Positions 9,279 to 18,550 of a DNA stretch of 64,000 bases are shown here, one piece after another. The notes under the pieces were generated by a model. That model was not told the origin of the DNA and searched no databases. It saw only the letters and a program-made list of their open reading frames with translations. Location: positions 1-64,000 of the forward strand of contig CAYLYZ010000002.1 of NCBI GenBank assembly GCA_964387885.1, written 5' to 3'. The stretch's first letter is position 1. Each line of letters begins with the position of its first letter. A program made the translations under genes and the position numbers. This stretch comes from JABGPL01 sp964387885. Its GTDB lineage: Bacteria; Electryoneota; AABM5-125-24; Hatepunaeales; Hatepunaeaceae.

Positions 9279-12200
9279 TTACAAATCAGACAACTTCTTC
9301 CGAAGGGATTTAATAACTCCAATATCACACAAAAGCCCGTTTGAATCTGCAATTTCATATGCCGAATCGAGTAGTTTCTTGGTTTCCTCTAACGGTTCAT
9401 TTTTGCCAATAAGGTGTTTAGCAAGATAAACTTTTGCCCGAATCACATTTTCTGTATCACCGATATTAACAGCCTCTCGCAATCCTTCTTCGAATAGGGA
9501 GTGATCATTATTTTTCTGAATCGCAAGCAATCCTAAACCAATTTTAGCAGACGCAATCCCTCCCTTACTCTTGATCCTGTTGGAGATTTCTATTGAAGAT
9601 TTGAAGTTCTCTTTTGCTTCATTTAGTTCTCCGATATCAATCAATACAAATCCAAGATATCTATGGGCATAATCCTTTGTGGGGTATTCTTTAGATTCCT
9701 CTGTTATTTCAATCACTTTCTTCAGAAGTTTAATTTCTTTTTCTATCTCACCCAGATAATGATAAGCAACACTTAAGTTCAATGTTAAGGTCGCTATTCG
9801 ATTTTGCATTGAAAGTCGTTCAGCTATTTCAATTGCCTGTTCATAATGTGAAATTGCTTTGCTAAACTCAGCCTTTTCCAGAAACGAACCTGCAATTGTG
9901 CTCAGGGCGAACGTCTGGCCTCGTTTGTTACCGGTTATTTTTGAAATGTCAAGTAGTTCCTGCTGTGCTTTTAGCGCTTCTTTTCTTTGTCCTTTTGCCT
10001 GATATGCAGTTGAGATGTTTCCGAGATAGTAGGTTTGAATTTGTTTCGATCCAATGCTTTGAGCAATTTCAATAGCTTTTATATAGCATCCCAGAGCCCG
10101 ATCCAAATCACCTTGTTGATGGTGAATTACACCAATATTCCCGTAGGTAACAGCTTCCTGCTTAAAATCCTGAATTGAACGAGAGAGCTCCATAGCTCGA
10201 TTGTAATCATGAAGGGCATCGTTAACTTTCCCCATCCGTTTTAGTGTCAATCCCCGGTTTGATATTGCTGCTGCGAGGCCTTTAGGATCATCCGTTACTT
10301 CCGCGATATTAGCACTTTGTTGGTAATACTTCAGAGCATCGTCGAATTGATTCTGGGTGAAATACCAAGTCCCGATTTTGCTCAGAGCTGCTACTTTTCC
10401 GGCAGGATAATTAAAGCCCTCAAGAGCTTTTGTTGTCTTATTTATAACATCTTTCATTTCATTAAGCTGACTTTTTCGATGGTGATAACGTGCCAGATTA
10501 TTAAGCGTATCAACCATCATTTTCTTATTTGACAATTTTGCAGCGATCTCTATACGTTCATCAAGGTCTTTTTTCTGTAATTCGATCTTACCGAGAATTG
10601 AATATACTTTTGCGCGCATCGAGAGAAGGAGGTATCTCTCGTCAAGGTTATCCGTTTTGGCGTTTCTTTCAAGAGCCCGAGTAAAATAGTCCTCTGCACT
10701 CTGATTAGCGTATATGTAATATGCTTTATCACCCGATTTACCGAGATAGATAACTGCCTTTCGGTTATCTTCGGAAAAATAGAAATGGCGTGCCAACGTT
10801 TCATACCACTCTTTAAGAGTGGCTTCGTGAATATCCTCAAGTGCAAGACCGATTCGGCGATGGTATTCTCGTCGATGTGCAAATAAAAGGCTGTCGTATG
10901 CGACTTCCTGAGTAACGATATTCTTGAAAATGTAATCGTATCTGTCACTCTCCTTAAAATCCTTAATTATCTCGTAACCCTGGAGTTTCTTAATAGACTC
11001 GCGAAGTGCTGATTCTTCTATTTTTACGGGATACGAATCGGATATTACCTCTTCTTCAAACTGTTGTCCTATAACAGAAGCTAACTTCACTGTCAAAAGA
11101 TCCTGGGAGCTTAATCTGTCTAATTGACTCATAACCAGACTTGCCAGCGAATCCGGTAATTCGATATCTGTGAGAATTCCAAAAACTCCAGCTCGAGTAG
11201 TTTTTAGTTTTGAATCCGGTAAAATTCTGATCTTATTTTGCGAGCGTAAATTGTCAACCAGTTTTTCGATAAATGAGGGATTTCCATTTGAGAATTTGTA
11301 GATAAATTCGACTAATTCTTCATCTATTGTTTGCACTCCAAGGTGATTAACAGCAATAATCTGTGTTTCATCGATAGAAAGGTCAGAAAGTCGGATTGTC
11401 TCGGTACTCTTAGAATTAGATATTTCCTCAAGGTCACTTGAAATATCATCTCGATCAATAGGTCGATTTACATACATTATAAACAGACGGCACATCTCTA
11501 AACTTCTAAGGAGATATGTCAGGAGGGAAATTGAACTTTTATCAATCCACTGCGAATCTTCAAGAAAAATAACTAACGGTCGTTTGGAAGTTAAAAATCT
11601 TATGTATCTTACAAGGAAATCAAAGAAATTCTCCTGACGGAGAAGAGAGTCGAAATGCTCTGTGATTTCATTGTCCTCACATTCAATTCCGAGCACATTC
11701 GCAACTATTGGAGTTCTATACAAATGGTCGGGATCGCAAGCCTTCACAACGAAGTTTATCTTCTTCAGCAATTCCTCACTACTACCTGCACCGGGTAAGT
11801 TCATCAATTTTCTAATCACTGAAATCCATATCAGGTAAGGAACCTGCTGTCCATAACTCAATGCCTCACCCGCACATATTTGAAAGTTATGCGAACCACA
11901 AAGGTCAAGGACTGCCTGGGCTAATCTCGTTTTTCCAGTGCCTGCTTCTCCATTGATGATTAAGGTCTTTGTCCGGGATTTAAGAACTTCCAGTACATTC
12001 TTTTCAATTATTGAAATTTCAGCGAGTCTGCCTATGATGGGTTTTTGGCCTGTTGCAGCAGGTTTTGTTTCCTTTTCAAGTACATCAACGACCTCAAAGA
12101 CCATAATCGGATGTGAAATTCCCTTAAATTGAACTTTTTCCGGTTGTGAAAACTTGAATTTCCTGTCGATTACGTCATGAGTTTTTCTATCGATTAAAAG

Positions 12201-13382
12201 CTGACCAGGTTCACTGCGCGCCATCATCCTCGCGGAGAGATTGACCACGCTACCCATCACGGTGTATTCCTGTCTGACCGGTGCGCCGACCTCTCCGGCA
12301 AAGACAACACCACTTGATATACCAAGTTTTTGCGAAATCCCAAGTTCGCGGAGATGATCATCACCACCAATTAGTTCTAATCCACATCTTACAGCAAGTT
12401 CTTCATTATTTTCGTGCGCAACAGGTGCACCGAAGATAATGATCATTTTCGAACCCTTATCTCCCATATCAACTTTATTTATCGAACCGCCATATCTTTG
12501 AGTTATTTCAAAGACCCAGTCGTAAATATCGCTTAGTTTCTGGTTGACATCGGGATCGATATCGTAGTCTAATCCGGAAAAGGACATGAAAATCACTGAA
12601 ATTCGTCTAATTTCACCCACAGACTCCATGCCGAGTGCAATTCGGTGGTATATCTCCGGAGACATGAAGGTTCTTGCAATTTGAGTCCACTCGGGATGGG
12701 GTTTGGGGAGGGGAGGAACTGATCGAGAACGTCTGAGTTTCTTTTCATTGCTTATTAGCAAGTACCCATCATCCAAATCCGAACTGGTAATATTGTTTTT
12801 ACGGAGAATCCCTTTGGAAGTTGATTTCCCTGTCATTACAACCTGCCCCGCAACCGCATGGTGTTCGGAGGAGGCTGCTTCATCAAGTGGAGTTCCTGCC
12901 AACAGGATTTCGCGACTGCCCGGTTGGTTCTCTCCTACAACCTTGAAAAGGACAGATCCGGAGGCAATTCCGATTTTCATGGCGAGTGAAAAAACTCCGA
13001 CTTTGGTCTTAACCTCACCAAAAACGGGCATCAGTGATTGAAGTCTCAGACAGTTTCTTGCAGCACGAGCAGTTATCTTCCGCAATTCCTTCTCAGAACT
13101 TGCGGGATAGAAAATTGTGATTGCATCTCCACCAAATTTCCCAACAAATCCACCATCCTGACGAATATTATCTATCATCAAAGTGAAGTAGTCGTTGAGG
13201 ATATTCGTTAATATCTCTGCTCCCTCTCGACCTATCGATGAAAGCTTTTCCGACATTGCAGTAAAGCCTGAGACATCCGCAAAAGCTACTGCGGAGTAAA
13301 ATCTTTGATCTGTGTGACCGTCGTGTATCCAGCTCAGGAGCTGATCAGGTACGAAGGAATTTGCTCTGTGTATCTGTTCCAT
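9279..13382 (-). CDS. Soluble adenylyl cyclase-like protein (two cyclase domains, ATPase, TPR)
   Basis: Predicted cytosolic class III nucleotide cyclase making cAMP, 1367 residues. Cyclase domain 1 (about 28-210) has both metal-binding aspartates, Asp36 in FADVSGFT and Asp86 in KFGGDA. Cyclase domain 2 (about 258-432) lacks the first aspartate (FMSFSG) but keeps Lys309 in GDKG and Thr374, Asn381 and Arg385 in EYTVMG..NLSARMM, which match the substrate-binding residues of mammalian ADCY10. A STAND/AAA-type ATPase follows, with Walker A GEAGTGKT (478-485) and a Walker B-like VIFLEDSQWID. The last 470 or so residues are TPR repeats. This order (cyclase-cyclase-ATPase-TPR) is that of ADCY10. The ADCY10 bicarbonate-contacting lysine is present (Lys82), but the arginine position appears to be Ala170. 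The ATG lies 15 bases after the lipoprotein gene, so the two are probably co-transcribed. Confidence 0.85.
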   Translation of the reverse strand: MEQIHRANSFVPDQLLSWIHDGHTDQRFYSAVAFADVSGFTAMSEKLSSIGREGAEILTNILNDYFTLMIDNIRQDGGFVGKFGGDAITIFYPASSEKELRKITARAARNCLRLQSLMPVFGEVKTKVGVFSLAMKIGIASGSVLFKVVGENQPGSREILLAGTPLDEAASSEHHAVAGQVVMTGKSTSKGILRKNNITSSDLDDGYLLISNEKKLRRSRSVPPLPKPHPEWTQIARTFMSPEIYHRIALGMESVGEIRRISVIFMSFSGLDYDIDPDVNQKLSDIYDWVFEITQRYGGSINKVDMGDKGSKMIIIFGAPVAHENNEELAVRCGLELIGGDDHLRELGISQKLGISSGVVFAGEVGAPVRQEYTVMGSVVNLSARMMARSEPGQLLIDRKTHDVIDRKFKFSQPEKVQFKGISHPIMVFEVVDVLEKETKPAATGQKPIIGRLAEISIIEKNVLEVLKSRTKTLIINGEAGTGKTRLAQAVLDLCGSHNFQICAGEALSYGQQVPYLIWISVIRKLMNLPGAGSSEELLKKINFVVKACDPDHLYRTPIVANVLGIECEDNEITEHFDSLLRQENFFDFLVRYIRFLTSKRPLVIFLEDSQWIDKSSISLLTYLLRSLEMCRLFIMYVNRPIDRDDISSDLEEISNSKSTETIRLSDLSIDETQIIAVNHLGVQTIDEELVEFIYKFSNGNPSFIEKLVDNLRSQNKIRILPDSKLKTTRAGVFGILTDIELPDSLASLVMSQLDRLSSQDLLTVKLASVIGQQFEEEVISDSYPVKIEESALRESIKKLQGYEIIKDFKESDRYDYIFKNIVTQEVAYDSLLFAHRREYHRRIGLALEDIHEATLKEWYETLARHFYFSEDNRKAVIYLGKSGDKAYYIYANQSAEDYFTRALERNAKTDNLDERYLLLSMRAKVYSILGKIELQKKDLDERIEIAAKLSNKKMMVDTLNNLARYHHRKSQLNEMKDVINKTTKALEGFNYPAGKVAALSKIGTWYFTQNQFDDALKYYQQSANIAEVTDDPKGLAAAISNRGLTLKRMGKVNDALHDYNRAMELSRSIQDFKQEAVTYGNIGVIHHQQGDLDRALGCYIKAIEIAQSIGSKQIQTYYLGNISTAYQAKGQRKEALKAQQELLDISKITGNKRGQTFALSTIAGSFLEKAEFSKAISHYEQAIEIAERLSMQNRIATLTLNLSVAYHYLGEIEKEIKLLKKVIEITEESKEYPTKDYAHRYLGFVLIDIGELNEAKENFKSSIEISNRIKSKGGIASAKIGLGLLAIQKNNDHSLFEEGLREAVNIGDTENVIRAKVYLAKHLIGKNEPLEETKKLLDSAYEIADSNGLLCDIGVIKSLRKKLSDL

Positions 13383-13397
13383 TTTTTTCTTTATAAA

Positions 13398-14030
13398 TTA
13401 TTGACTTTGTAAACGCGCTTTGAGGTAAATTTTGCTTTGTTGGTTAATGTAATTATATTGTGACAGCGTCAGGATAGTCGATTCGCCTCTCCATAATGAC
13501 ACCTTAGTGAGTTCAACAGATGCTTCGGACGTTGAAGGAGGTAGTTGATGTGGTGAACCGAATATGGTTGAAAGGGTGTCGAGGAGAGTAGAATAAAGAC
13601 TATCCATGTATGCTTCACCGGAATTGGTGTTGTGCTTGTAAATAATCCTGTCCCAACCTGTCAATCCCTTGCCGGGATGGAATATGAGGTGGACAGAATT
13701 AAACTCTACACCATAGGCTGTTGAATATTCCTGAGGCAGTAAATTCAAACTGTATTTTTCTAATCCGGATTTTCGTCTGATAACCCATTGTGGATTTTGA
13801 AGACCATGAGCGGCTAAGGAACGATTTGACTTGTGATCGGTCCAGGTTGCCGAATCAGGTGTGGTTCCCCATCCCCAGTTTAAAAAGCCCAGGGGTTCAG
13901 AATTCTGAGTAAAATTAACAGGATACTTCAGGTACTCTGGAGGAAATTTGATTTCATCAGCCTGACATCCAATAAACAGAATTGTGAAAACAAAGACCGT
14001 CAGGAGCACAATATCTTTGTATAACTTCAT
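13398..14030 (-). CDS. Predicted lipoprotein upstream of the cyclase
   Basis: A 210-residue protein with a lipoprotein signal: a hydrophobic N-terminus followed by LFIGC, with the lipidated cysteine at residue 22. The mature part is rich in Trp, Tyr and Ser and matches no family I recognise. It is followed after 15 bases by the cyclase gene on the same strand, so the pair is probably one transcript, and the lipoprotein could be a periplasmic sensor or simply a neighbour. Its start lies inside a palindrome CATGTTTACATG (14028-14039) in a 26-base divergent gap. That gap leaves very little room for two promoters, so a slightly downstream start remains possible. Confidence 0.75.
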   Translation of the reverse strand: MKLYKDIVLLTVFVFTILFIGCQADEIKFPPEYLKYPVNFTQNSEPLGFLNWGWGTTPDSATWTDHKSNRSLAAHGLQNPQWVIRRKSGLEKYSLNLLPQEYSTAYGVEFNSVHLIFHPGKGLTGWDRIIYKHNTNSGEAYMDSLYSTLLDTLSTIFGSPHQLPPSTSEASVELTKVSLWRGESTILTLSQYNYINQQSKIYLKARLQSQ

Positions 14031-14056
14031 GTTTACATGTAACCTTTGGATATAAA

Positions 14057-14668
14057 ATGAGCGAACAACATGCTGGCATTGAGATATCAGTAATCAAAGA
14101 AAGCTGGTTTGAAATTCTGGTACATCGAAAGAGCGAGCTTCAACAGCAAATTACGGAGACCGGCAAACTCAGGATGATTGCGGTGTTTGGTGGTGCCGTA
14201 CCTTCGAAAGATAGCAATAGTTACAAAAGAGCATTTGCAGTTGGAAAAGAACTAGCAAAGCGGGGAGCAATCGTCGTCAATGGAGGATATGGCGGGGTGA
14301 TGGAAGCTTCCGCTGCTGGTGCTCACTCTGCAGGTGGCACAACCATTGGAATTACATGTACAAATTTACCGGGAAAACTGAATGAGTTCATTGATATCGA
14401 ATGGCATGTCAACCGTTGGGATCAGAGGCTGTTAGCTCTGGTTTTCCTCTGCCATGGATATGCTGTGATGCCGGGTGCAAGCGGTACCCTGGTAGAATTA
14501 TCTGCTGTAATTGAAACCCAATTCAAAGGTTTTATTCCCCCTCGACCTGTCGTTTGTCTTGGGCGATATTGGAATTCAGTTGTTAAACGGATCGGTGGAA
14601 CGTCTGAAATGGTAACATTCGCCAGAACTCCCTCCAATCTTGCAGAAATTCTTACATCTAAATGTTAG
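14057..14668 (+). CDS. LOG-like (lysine decarboxylase-like Rossmann) protein
   Basis: A 203-residue member of the SLOG/LOG superfamily. It has a nucleotide-binding Rossmann core with FGGA near residue 44, NGGYGGVMEAS (75-85) and PGASGTLVE (139-147). Classical LOG proteins, which release cytokinin bases from riboside monophosphates, have PGGxGTxxE; here the second Gly is Ala and the third residue is Ser, so it is closer to the TIGR00725-like bacterial branch of unknown substrate. Some SLOG proteins act in nucleotide signalling. It is divergent from the lipoprotein-cyclase pair with only 26 bases between the starts, which hints at shared control but does not prove it. Confidence 0.75.
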   Translation: MSEQHAGIEISVIKESWFEILVHRKSELQQQITETGKLRMIAVFGGAVPSKDSNSYKRAFAVGKELAKRGAIVVNGGYGGVMEASAAGAHSAGGTTIGITCTNLPGKLNEFIDIEWHVNRWDQRLLALVFLCHGYAVMPGASGTLVELSAVIETQFKGFIPPRPVVCLGRYWNSVVKRIGGTSEMVTFARTPSNLAEILTSKC

Positions 14669-14681
14669 GAATTATCCTGAC

Positions 14682-17519
14682 CTACCGAATAATTACAAAT
14701 TTCCCAAGCTCGATATTTCCATTACCAGATTCAGTTAAATCTTCGACCGAGAACAGGTACATTCCTGAAACGACCTGTTGTTTATTTCTTGAATTCAGGT
14801 CCCATGATTCAGCGAAATCCGCATTCCAACCCTGATTTGAATCCCCTTCTGTGTTGTGAGGTATGATATGCACCAAATCACCAGCAACTGTGTATATTCT
14901 GATCAAACACTCTCGTGGCAGGTTATAGAAAAATAACCTGCGATCAACCTGCGGGAAAAAGTCAGGGGTGCCGTCATCTCGATTTTCCCACGATAAACCA
15001 CCACCATGATCAACGGTATAGTCTTCTGTCGCCCTGTAAGGATTAGGTACAACCTGGACGTTCTGTCTATTGTTTCCGGAAGGTGCTGCATATATCATAT
15101 TAGCCCGTTTGGCGGATTCCAGAGGAGGAGTCCCGGTTTTGTAATCTCCATAATCGAAAGAGGTGACAGCATAATATCGTGGCATAAGTGCATGCGCATT
15201 CGGAATTACGTAATAATAATCTCGTGTGTTAGGATCGTAATACAAGTCTCCTGAGCCTCCCATACCCACATTTCTTCCCACTTTCTTTAAATATAAATCA
15301 ACATTTCCAATTGATATGTGACGAGGGACTCCAGTAGTATCCTCAATTGGACGTGATGCTAAAGAATCTGTTATGCTGAAATATGCCCAGTCAATCACAT
15401 CAAATTCGTCCATAAAAGAGAAATCTCTTTCTAAGCCTGTATTGGAAGAATATATTCGATAACCTTCAAAATCCCTTTCTCTTGAAAACGGATCTAAATA
15501 ATCTGCAGCTTCCGACGGATATTTATTCCAGGTCAAAATCACCCAACGGTTGATTTTTTCCAGATCAATCTCCAGTGTTTCACTTCCACGATGCAGTGTT
15601 ACCGGTTCAGTCAGTAGTTTTAATGATGGCACTGGTGGGGGAGGGGGACCCTGAAAATCGGGATGTCCATCACCGTAATTTAAAATTCCATTCAGTCGTG
15701 TATAAATAAATTCTTCCGGTCGTTCAAGAGCATCTTCCTCCCTTGATAAATGCCCATCATTCTCACCTTCATCAGGTCCGGTATAAGTTTCCTCACGTCT
15801 CACACCACCAATCCATTTGTAGGCTGGCAAACCGGGTTCAAGAGCATATAATCCGTCTTCACCAACGTCCTCACCATACCATCCATCACCCGTATCCAGT
15901 ATGCCATCACCCTCTGAACCATCCTCATCAGATGTTCCGGCAATATGGTCATTTCCCCAGTCGTATATGGGAGTGTCAACCATTGGGTTATCGTAAACTC
16001 GTGCAGCCCAATCTGCATTGTACCTTAAACTTGTGAACGAGTACCTGTCAGGCACTAATGTCTCGTTATCCGGTTGTGGGTAGTTGCGGTCATGGAAATT
16101 ATCACCAGCAACATAAGCGACCGTCATTGAGAATTTCTCACCGGGATTCAGTCGGTAAATTCGATTTCCTGCTTCGTCGATATGGTCGAATATACCAAGT
16201 GGTCCCCAGGAGAGTAAATACCTCGTATCAAAGCCATTCGCTACATTATTGACACGATCAGGAGGAGTGTCATCCGTAACTCCGGGAATCTTCCAAGCAT
16301 GTGTTGCGATGATTTCTTCAGGATCCCACCGATCTCTGATTACCTGAGGATTATTCTCGATATATTCGGGATCGTTCACCCAGATCTGGTCGTAATCAAA
16401 CTCACCGTTGGATAGAATAAAGTACTTTCTACTATCACCGGTTGGAGTTCCATAGGTATCTGTCCATCCTCCTGCTGCGCCATCATCACTCCACGCAGGA
16501 CCGAAGTCAAAATCGGGTTCACCATTTGATATCCACCAATTAAAAGACGTACGTAGTTTTGGATTCGGGGCTCGTACTACGCGAACTCCTGTCACTCCGG
16601 GTGACGTGAAGTCATTTCCTGAGGATACAGCTGTTGGTCGGCCATCATTATCAGCGATCCAGGCTGTATTGATGAGAGATGAATCCAATTCACCATCAGG
16701 ACGAGTATAGTAAAAGAATTTCTGAAAACCACAGATATCATCGGTAAACCAGTTCGATGGTTCCCCTTCCCAGCCGACATCCGCATCGACATAAAGTCCG
16801 ATATAGAGGTTCTTCAGGTAATTCCCGGCGATATTTTCAATTTCCCAGTCAATTATGATGAAATTCTGGGCATAGTTATAACTCCATGCGTAGGATTTTT
16901 GTGTGATTTTTAAACCAAGTGGGAAATGCGGACCGTCGTTGGGATCATCGTTAACATAAAAGCCATCTGTCAGTGTGTCCGTATATACGATTATGAAATC
17001 TTGTTCTGAAGTGGCATCATCACTTGAGACATAATCCCCAAGTCTGTTCCAGGCGTTGGGTCTATCACTTCGCTCAACAATGGCACCGGGTTCATCCTCA
17101 GGGGGATAAAACTCATTAATTCGAGGCCTTACCCATCCATCTGTTCCCGTTGAAACACGTGGAAATTCGTAACCCTCTTCCTGAACCATTGCACCCAACC
17201 ACAATGCTCCCTGAAACAGGTATTGAATATTTGAGTTTGCAGGATATTCTGCTTGCGGAGCCCATGTGCCGGGATATTCAGGGTCGTCCATACCAAGACC
17301 GCCCCATATAGAGAAATTGCCAAAGAAACCCCAGTTAGTAATGTTCATCCATATGTTACCAACCCGGTGTACCCGGTTTCCAGTATTCGGATTTGCAAGA
17401 TTTGTTCGAACAGGTCCCTTTAATTTGGGAGGGGCTGATTCGAGCGCAGCGTAGATAACCACAGGTGATATCATCAGGATAATCCCGATAAGAAGCTGTT
17501 TCCAATTGCGTTTTTGCAT
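14682..17519 (-). CDS. Large T9SS-sorted secreted protein
   Basis: Secreted protein of 945 residues and unknown function. A signal peptide covers about 1-25 (MQKRNWKQLL.. to ..VIYAA). The body is rich in Asp, Tyr, Trp and Gly and contains many short D-x-D/N-G-rich turns that look like calcium-binding loops (for example IDEAGN and GTSDEDGSEGDG). The C-terminus (about 860-945) is a T9SS-type sorting domain of the VVPNPYRA type rather than YPNPFN, ending KFVIIR. Proteins of this make-up are common in FCB genomes, but I know of no assigned role. It converges with the LOG-like gene with 13 bases between the stops and no evident terminator. Confidence 0.75.
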   Translation of the reverse strand: MQKRNWKQLLIGIILMISPVVIYAALESAPPKLKGPVRTNLANPNTGNRVHRVGNIWMNITNWGFFGNFSIWGGLGMDDPEYPGTWAPQAEYPANSNIQYLFQGALWLGAMVQEEGYEFPRVSTGTDGWVRPRINEFYPPEDEPGAIVERSDRPNAWNRLGDYVSSDDATSEQDFIIVYTDTLTDGFYVNDDPNDGPHFPLGLKITQKSYAWSYNYAQNFIIIDWEIENIAGNYLKNLYIGLYVDADVGWEGEPSNWFTDDICGFQKFFYYTRPDGELDSSLINTAWIADNDGRPTAVSSGNDFTSPGVTGVRVVRAPNPKLRTSFNWWISNGEPDFDFGPAWSDDGAAGGWTDTYGTPTGDSRKYFILSNGEFDYDQIWVNDPEYIENNPQVIRDRWDPEEIIATHAWKIPGVTDDTPPDRVNNVANGFDTRYLLSWGPLGIFDHIDEAGNRIYRLNPGEKFSMTVAYVAGDNFHDRNYPQPDNETLVPDRYSFTSLRYNADWAARVYDNPMVDTPIYDWGNDHIAGTSDEDGSEGDGILDTGDGWYGEDVGEDGLYALEPGLPAYKWIGGVRREETYTGPDEGENDGHLSREEDALERPEEFIYTRLNGILNYGDGHPDFQGPPPPPVPSLKLLTEPVTLHRGSETLEIDLEKINRWVILTWNKYPSEAADYLDPFSRERDFEGYRIYSSNTGLERDFSFMDEFDVIDWAYFSITDSLASRPIEDTTGVPRHISIGNVDLYLKKVGRNVGMGGSGDLYYDPNTRDYYYVIPNAHALMPRYYAVTSFDYGDYKTGTPPLESAKRANMIYAAPSGNNRQNVQVVPNPYRATEDYTVDHGGGLSWENRDDGTPDFFPQVDRRLFFYNLPRECLIRIYTVAGDLVHIIPHNTEGDSNQGWNADFAESWDLNSRNKQQVVSGMYLFSVEDLTESGNGNIELGKFVIIR

Positions 17520-17636
17520 GGTTCAGTCTCGTTTTGGGTTTAACTTCAAGAGCTTGGAAAAACCACCTCAAAATCAGATTGTAGAGTTTTCTCTATCGAT
17601 CAAGTAACACCTGACATTGAGAATTACTATATGTTA

Positions 17637-18524
17637 TTATTTCAGCAATACAACCTTTCTTGCTTTTGAGAGGTTTGTCGTGGTGAATTTTATGTAATAA
17701 ACACCAGCGTTGAATTTATCCGCCTCCCAAACAGAGTTATAAAAACCTCTTTCAAAATGATCTCTCGTAATTCCACTTACAAAAGATCCCTGTACATCAT
17801 AAATCCCGATTGACACAATATCGGAATTTTTTAAACTGAACGGTATGTTCAGCGTTGAATTAAATGGATTCGGATAGCAAGCATGTAGACTTGATTCAGA
17901 AGGCCGCAATATGTCAGTTTCATTTCCAACATTATCTTCCACACCATACCTGACCACCGCCCTGATTAAAAAATTATACCCCATTCCAAACAGATCAATC
18001 AGATGCACCCAATCCTGCTCTTCTGTGCTCCATAGCCCACTGCGATTCGTTGGTTGGAATTCACCACTATCCACAAACACTGCTAACGTATCCCACTCAT
18101 CATTCTGTAAAACATTAACGATTATGTGAAAATCCATCCTAGCATTGAACAACAATTCAAATCTTGATAGATCTATTTCATTCCAAATGATTTCTTCTGC
18201 TGAAAACACAAGATTGTCTCCAACGATATCAAGCGAATCGAGGAGATCACGGTGTGGGTGTCCATTCTCGCTCAATCCGAAGGAAACTCTCATTCCCGGA
18301 TTACCGGCATCACCATAATTGTCAAATAGTGCTATTTGTGCTCCGGTGAGTTCAAATGGCGCTTCTGCAGGTGTGAACCTGACATTGAAACTATGGTCTC
18401 TTTGTTCATTTGGCAGCACCAGGAAATCTTCGACGACTTCATCATCGTCATATCTTATAACCTCTGCAAATGAGATGCAGAAGTTAAATAAAAAAAATAT
18501 GATTGTACTAACAAAGAAACGCAT
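17637..18524 (-). CDS. T9SS-sorted secreted protein, 295 residues
   Basis: Small secreted protein of unknown function. I place the start at the ATG giving MRFFVSTIIFFLF, because the signal peptide then sits at the N-terminus; an upstream in-frame start would overlap the preceding gene and add 19 unlikely residues. The middle is a beta-rich domain with no named family. The C-terminal sorting domain has YPNPFNS and ends RKVVLLK. It begins 26 bases after the hydrolase gene and is probably in the same transcript. Confidence 0.75.
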   Translation of the reverse strand: MRFFVSTIIFFLFNFCISFAEVIRYDDDEVVEDFLVLPNEQRDHSFNVRFTPAEAPFELTGAQIALFDNYGDAGNPGMRVSFGLSENGHPHRDLLDSLDIVGDNLVFSAEEIIWNEIDLSRFELLFNARMDFHIIVNVLQNDEWDTLAVFVDSGEFQPTNRSGLWSTEEQDWVHLIDLFGMGYNFLIRAVVRYGVEDNVGNETDILRPSESSLHACYPNPFNSTLNIPFSLKNSDIVSIGIYDVQGSFVSGITRDHFERGFYNSVWEADKFNAGVYYIKFTTTNLSKARKVVLLK

Positions 18525-18550
18525 TTGATTTCCAATTAGTGAAAGAGTGT

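Noticed and set aside
15743..16036. Histidine-rich plus-strand frame inside the 945-residue cargo gene
   Set aside because: A shadow of Asp/Gly-rich repeats on the other strand.
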